Positions 60,148 to 64,000 of a stretch of DNA of 64,000 nt are shown here, piece by piece. The notes under the pieces are model-generated. The model was not told where the DNA came from and did not search any database. It saw only the letters and a list, made by a program, of their open reading frames with translations. The stretch covers positions 17,929,901-17,993,900 of the forward strand of contig NC_079979.1 of assembly GCF_029852145.1 (NCBI RefSeq), read 5' to 3'. The DNA comes from Microplitis mediator (lineage: Eukaryota; Arthropoda; Insecta; Hymenoptera; Braconidae). Numbering within the stretch: the first letter of the stretch is position 1; every line of letters begins with the position of its first letter. A program made the translations under genes and the position numbers.

Positions 60148-60672
60148 CCCGTTGAGGACACATGGGGTCCAACGGACCCCAGTCAAATTTCAATGCTATT
60201 TTAAGTCTACAAAGACCCTTAGGGAATAGATATTTCTTTTGCATAGTTTGCATAGGAGTACTATTTCTTTATTACAAGAATGATCGAAATTCGTGACTTC
60301 GATCTTCAAAATAAATATACTTTTTTCAAACTTCATCAGAAATTAATTTTTTTCTCGAAAAAATATTGTTTTTTGAATAAAACGCCGTTGGATTTTTTTT
60401 GATATTTTGAAAATTAAAATTTGTAATACTATTTTTATAAAAAAAGTCCAATTTCGTAAGTTTTTTTTTCTTAACAATATTTAAGTATTTTAAAATCATA
60501 AAAAGATTAAAACAATCATAAGATTATTTAACGAGAATATAAAATTAAAGTTTCGCACCGGTTTCAAGTCGATACATAGCGCAGAACACAAATGAGAACT
60601 GTTTTCCTGCGTGGGGTCCGCTGGACCCCGTGTGTCCTCAACGTTATTTTTTCGATGTGTGTCCTCAACGGG
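60148..60672. mobile_element. Non-autonomous piggyBac-like element with TTAA target duplication
   Basis: The termini are CCCGTTGAGGACACA and its inverse, flanked on both sides by TTAA (60144-60147 and 60673-60676), the hallmark piggyBac target site. Each end carries a subterminal palindrome, GGGGTCC-two bases-GGACCCC. The right end has a second copy of the terminal word (ACGTTATT... then TGTGTCCTCAACGGG). At 525 bp with no coding capacity it must be mobilised in trans. Confidence 0.85.
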
Positions 60673-62282
60673 TTAACGAGCCATCTTGTGACAAAATTTA
60701 TCATCATTTTAATTCGTCCACTTACCGACTTCTCTCTAATTTTCAACAAATACTCAAAACAATCTTACCAAATAAATAAACGCGGATTTATAATCTGCCA
60801 TTTATAGGCACTAAATGTAGTAAATTTCAAATATCTGTCACAAAAACTAATGTATTTATCTAGTACAATCGAGTCTAAGACGCTCGCACTCGATAGATAA
60901 ACTACTATTTTATACCAAAGGTCTGTCACAATTTTTCAGCAAATAAATTTTTTAATCGACTCTTCATTTGATTATTGACGAATGAGGCAGGGGGCAAAAT
61001 GGGTCAGACACTTTTTGCTGTCAAAAATGGGCATAGGGCTAAAGTGAATATCGAGGGGCAATTTGGGCCTTAGAAAATTTCTAAAAAAAATTTTTCAATC
61101 TTAAAAATTAAATTTTGTGACTTTTGTTAATTTTGAAAATTTTTTTAGACGAATCCATTTTACCCCACAACTAAATTTTTTTTTGGCAGGGTCGTACTTC
61201 TATCGAGTGTGTACTTATTAGGGAACAGAAAAAATAAAATTGTAAATAAACAGAAATTTTTTCTCGGAGGTCCATTTTGCCCTAAAATTTGGAAAACTAG
61301 ATTTTGAGAAAAAACAGTGAACTTGAATTTGTCAATTACTAGGTCATAGATATCATTGAAAGTGATATATTTTTATTTTTACTTTTATGAGATTTAGTGT
61401 AATAATTTGAAAAATTAAATTAACTATCAAATATGATTAATGATTTGACTTAATTATTATTATTAAGTTTAAAAAATTATTAAGACAAAACAAGATGAAA
61501 TGTAATTAAGGTTAACCCTCAAAGTGACTCTAATTGAAACATTTATCTCAATTTTAAAATAAAGTTCAACGAAGGGGATATTATGAAGCCTTCAAGATTT
61601 TTAATAAAATTATTTAAATATGAGCTGTTTTAAAACTCTCCAAGTGAGCTGTTCATAATAAAATAAAAATAAATTACTCTCACAGTTCTAATTCATCAGG
61701 CCTTCATTGAACTTTTTTCTGTTTTTATAGAAAACTAAAAAGTCAAAATAAGCGGAAAGGAAACAACAAAAATTATTAAATAAATTGCAATACTTTTTGA
61801 CGAATGAGATTCTGAGAAAACTTGTGCCAAGAAACTGGACATGATAAAATAAAATGAAAAAGGTAAAGGTGAAGGTATCTCTTATATCACTTCTTAATGA
61901 ATTCTCCACATAGAATGAAACCCACGGGATGATAGAGATACAAAAACATTCTATTACTTTGTCTACAATCTTCCAAGTATAAATGTTAGTATATATATTT
62001 ATGTGTGTGTGTGTATAATAAAAATTGCGAAAAATTGTGAAGGTAATAAAAGAATCCCTTGAGTATATACAATTGCAACAGATGGAAACGATTGAATTCA
62101 TTCAATTCACTCTCTTTCAATTTAAAACTTTAAAAATAAAAACATAAAAAGTTTCAGAATATCAGTAAATAGAAAAAGAAGGGCAAGATGAACCGTTTGA
62201 AATTCTTTATAAATTAAAATTATGGGGGTCAAAATGGGCATCCAGTATTTTTTTAAACTGTGCGTCAGAACAACGCAGACTA

Positions 62283-63101
62283 AACAGAAAAAAATATTGT
62301 GTTAAAATCAACACAATCTGTATGTTAGAAACGGTCCACACAATATTTGTGTTATTTTTCAGTACAGACTGTTTGTGTTGAATTTAAACACAAAATTTGT
62401 GTTAAAATTTCAACACACAATTCGAGTGATATGAGAAGTAACTTCAACACTTTTTAAATGTTAATGGCGACACAAAAAAAAATGTTAACTTTTACATTTT
62501 ATTTTTGTACCATGAATTATTTTTAGATTATCAAAAGTGTCAACAATTATTATTTAACATTTAACTATTTTGTGATAGTAAACATGATCCTAAAGTTAGC
62601 AGACAGTTAACAATTTTTCAATTTTTTTATCAACAAATCAATTACGAAAAAAAAATAAAAAATAAAAATGTGCGCACGTAGAAAAGTAAAAAAGCCACAG
62701 ATGCAATTTTTTAAATATTTTTTTTTTTTTTTAAACTATACGAATCATGAACTTTGTCAACTTTATTTTTTCATGTCTAATTGAAAATAAATAAAATCAA
62801 TGTCACAAAAATAATAACTAACCAAGCAAAACTGATGCTTAATGGCGCTTCCCGCGTGAATAGAAGAAAGACATTTTTTTAACACAATTCAACTGTCGCT
62901 TCAACACTTTTTTTGTGTTGATTTTAAAGTAACACTTAATAAATGTTGATAATATCGATTTTTGTACTAGGTAACACTTTTAAAGTGTTGAATAGTAGAT
63001 CCATTAAAAATTTTAAAGTAACACAAAGAATTGTGTTGATTTGACACAAAAAATTTAACACAGACCGTTTTTAACACAGATACACAATATTTTTTACTGT
63101 G
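62283..63101. mobile_element. TA-flanked inverted-repeat element (819 bp)
   Basis: Left end ACAGAAAAAAATATTGTG and right end CACAATATTTTTTACTGTG are inverse of one another, with TA on the left and CA on the right. Both ends carry further paired words (GTGTTAAAA, ACGGTC). It encloses a degraded copy of the dispersed foldback repeat at 62586-62760. No ORF is seen. Confidence 0.65.
62586..62760 (+). repeat. Degraded foldback repeat inside the 62283-63101 element
   Basis: It starts GATCCTAAAGTTAGCAGACA and keeps TGTGCGCACGTAGAAAA and ACAGATGCAATTTTTTAAAT. Its 3' end is lost. Confidence 0.6.
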
Positions 63102-63186
63102 CATCAGGCAATAGGCCCACCCAAAATTAGTCTTAAATGTTTTTATCAAATAATTTAACTTATATTTTCAAAATTCATAACTAATG

Positions 63187-63501
63187 TAGGGGTGTGCGAA
63201 TACTCGAAACTTCGAATGATTCAAAGTTCGAAAGATTTGAATAGTTCGGAAGATTCGAATAGTTCGAAATTTTTCCGAATCTTCGGTAAATAATATTATT
63301 GCATCTGAGAAATTTAGTATTTATGGCTTTATTAAATTGAAAAACTATTATATTATTATATTTGTATCTGAAAATAGTCCATATGATCATAAATTTAATG
63401 AACGTGAGATTTATAAAAGTCCGAAATCGCCCGAACTATTCGAATCATTCGAACTATTCGATATTCAACTCGAATCTAACTATTCGATTCGCACACCCCT
63501 A
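63187..63501. mobile_element. Non-autonomous hAT-like element
   Basis: The 315-bp element has inverted ends TAGGGGTGTGCGAA / TTCGCACACCCCTA and an interior full of TTCGAA-type words. The flanks AACTAATG and AATTAATG agree at 7 of 8 positions, fitting the 8-bp target duplication of hAT transposons. The TAGGG terminus is also typical for that superfamily. Confidence 0.75.
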
Positions 63502-63765
63502 AATTAATGACATCTTTTATATTGATAAGATCGAACCGAAGTCTTGTTATTGAAAAAAATATTTACTTTAATTTTTTTTCGGTAACTTATTTTGTCCCAT
63601 AATTAAAATTTTTTTAATTTTTATAGCTGACCGTAAGAAGTTATTGTGGACCGAAAGTTAAATAAAAAAAAAAAACCTCACACGAGATTTTCTTTGGACT
63701 CCCATTTCACCCTTTTTTCTTTTTCTGAAGAAATAAAAATAAAGGAAACGTAATAAAATAATTAC

Positions 63766-64000
63766 AGAATATCCAGTTCCAGTGGCTAGCTTAGCCTGTG
63801 TCATTACAGTGGCAATTGTGAAAATGTGTGGATTTACAGAGTACATCGCCATTTCTTTAATATGAAAAAGGGCATCTGCGATAGACAATCTACCCTCAAT
63901 GTCGGTGTTGACGATGCGAACTCTACGCCCGGATTTACCAGTAATCACTTCGTCGGGTACGTAACCATTTTCCCCAGTGCTGTTGCGGAGAACGCACAAA
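63766..64000 (-). CDS. M17 leucine-aminopeptidase-like protein, partial internal exon
   Basis: An open frame enters at the right edge of the window and runs 78 codons to a donor at 63765 (TATTCT followed by GTAATT). It contains NTDIEGRL, the M17 aminopeptidase active-site box (NTDAEGRL in classic LAP). In this box Asp and Glu bind the metal pair and Arg is catalytic; all three are kept and only the intervening Ala is changed to Ile. Flanking words DALFHIKEMA and VNPHIFTIATV fit the W07G4.4-like branch of M17 (putative cytosolic metallo-exopeptidases) better than classic LAP, by recall of the family. Upstream metal ligands lie beyond the window. The exon ends in phase 0 and joins the exon at 59890. 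Reading beyond the donor into the ORF's poly-Phe tail is intron. Confidence 0.9.

Larger units (their letters stand above)
59891..63765 (-). other. Intron of the aminopeptidase-like gene (3875 nt)
   Basis: Phase-0 intron with GTAATT donor and AACCAG acceptor. It has absorbed at least three DNA-transposon relics: a piggyBac-like element (60148-60672), a TA-flanked element (62283-63101) and an hAT-like element (63187-63501). The rest (about 60677-62282) is AT-rich with GGGGCAAAATGG-type words near 60990-61270. Confidence 0.8.

Noticed and set aside
61688..62101. 137-codon - strand ORF
   Set aside because: Phe/Ile/Tyr-rich translation of AT-rich intron DNA; it lies inside the 3875-nt intron and has no family motif.

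Overview
This is an AT-rich eukaryotic nuclear window, dominated by non-coding DNA with long poly-A/T runs, TA/CA/GA microsatellites and many short inverted-repeat transposons. It has no bacterial gene organisation. Two genes can be supported. The more important one is too small for ordinary gene finders: four short ORFs on the + strand at 32277-32682 encode 10-11 residue peptides that all end in the signature LDPTG(L/E/Q)Y. That signature defines the arthropod polycistronic smORF gene known as tarsal-less (tal), polished rice (pri) or mille-pattes (mlpt). It makes the source an arthropod, almost certainly an insect. A hymenopteran (parasitoid wasp type genome) is my guess from composition and repeat style, not proven.

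The second gene lies on the - strand at the right end. Three exons, joined by two phase-0 introns, encode the C-terminal part of an M17 leucine-aminopeptidase-like protein (the family that includes C. elegans W07G4.4). The exons are 64000(partial)-63766, 59890-59651 and 57257-56829. The first visible exon carries the NTDIEGRL active-site box. The last carries the domain end plus a long proline-rich tail, followed by a polyadenylation signal.

Layout: 1-23.9 kb is a gene desert holding nested TIR elements, a tandem array, MITEs and a tyrosine-recombinase relic near 13.1 kb. The interval 23.98-33.02 kb is the likely mlpt transcription unit: candidate 5' exons at 23982-24048 and 28027-28356 (splice-site inference only), and the coding exon at about 31995-33013. 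From 33.7 to 56.7 kb there is another desert with several tandem arrays, a segmental tandem duplication (46.7-48.9 kb) and a near-perfect 426-bp palindrome. From 56.8 kb to the right edge is the aminopeptidase gene, whose introns hold piggyBac-, hAT- and Tc1/mariner-like non-autonomous elements.

The two genes have no evident functional link. The long flanks around mlpt fit a developmental gene with dispersed cis-regulation, but that is inference. Most repeats are internally validated here by target-site duplications, paired copies or empty sites within the window.
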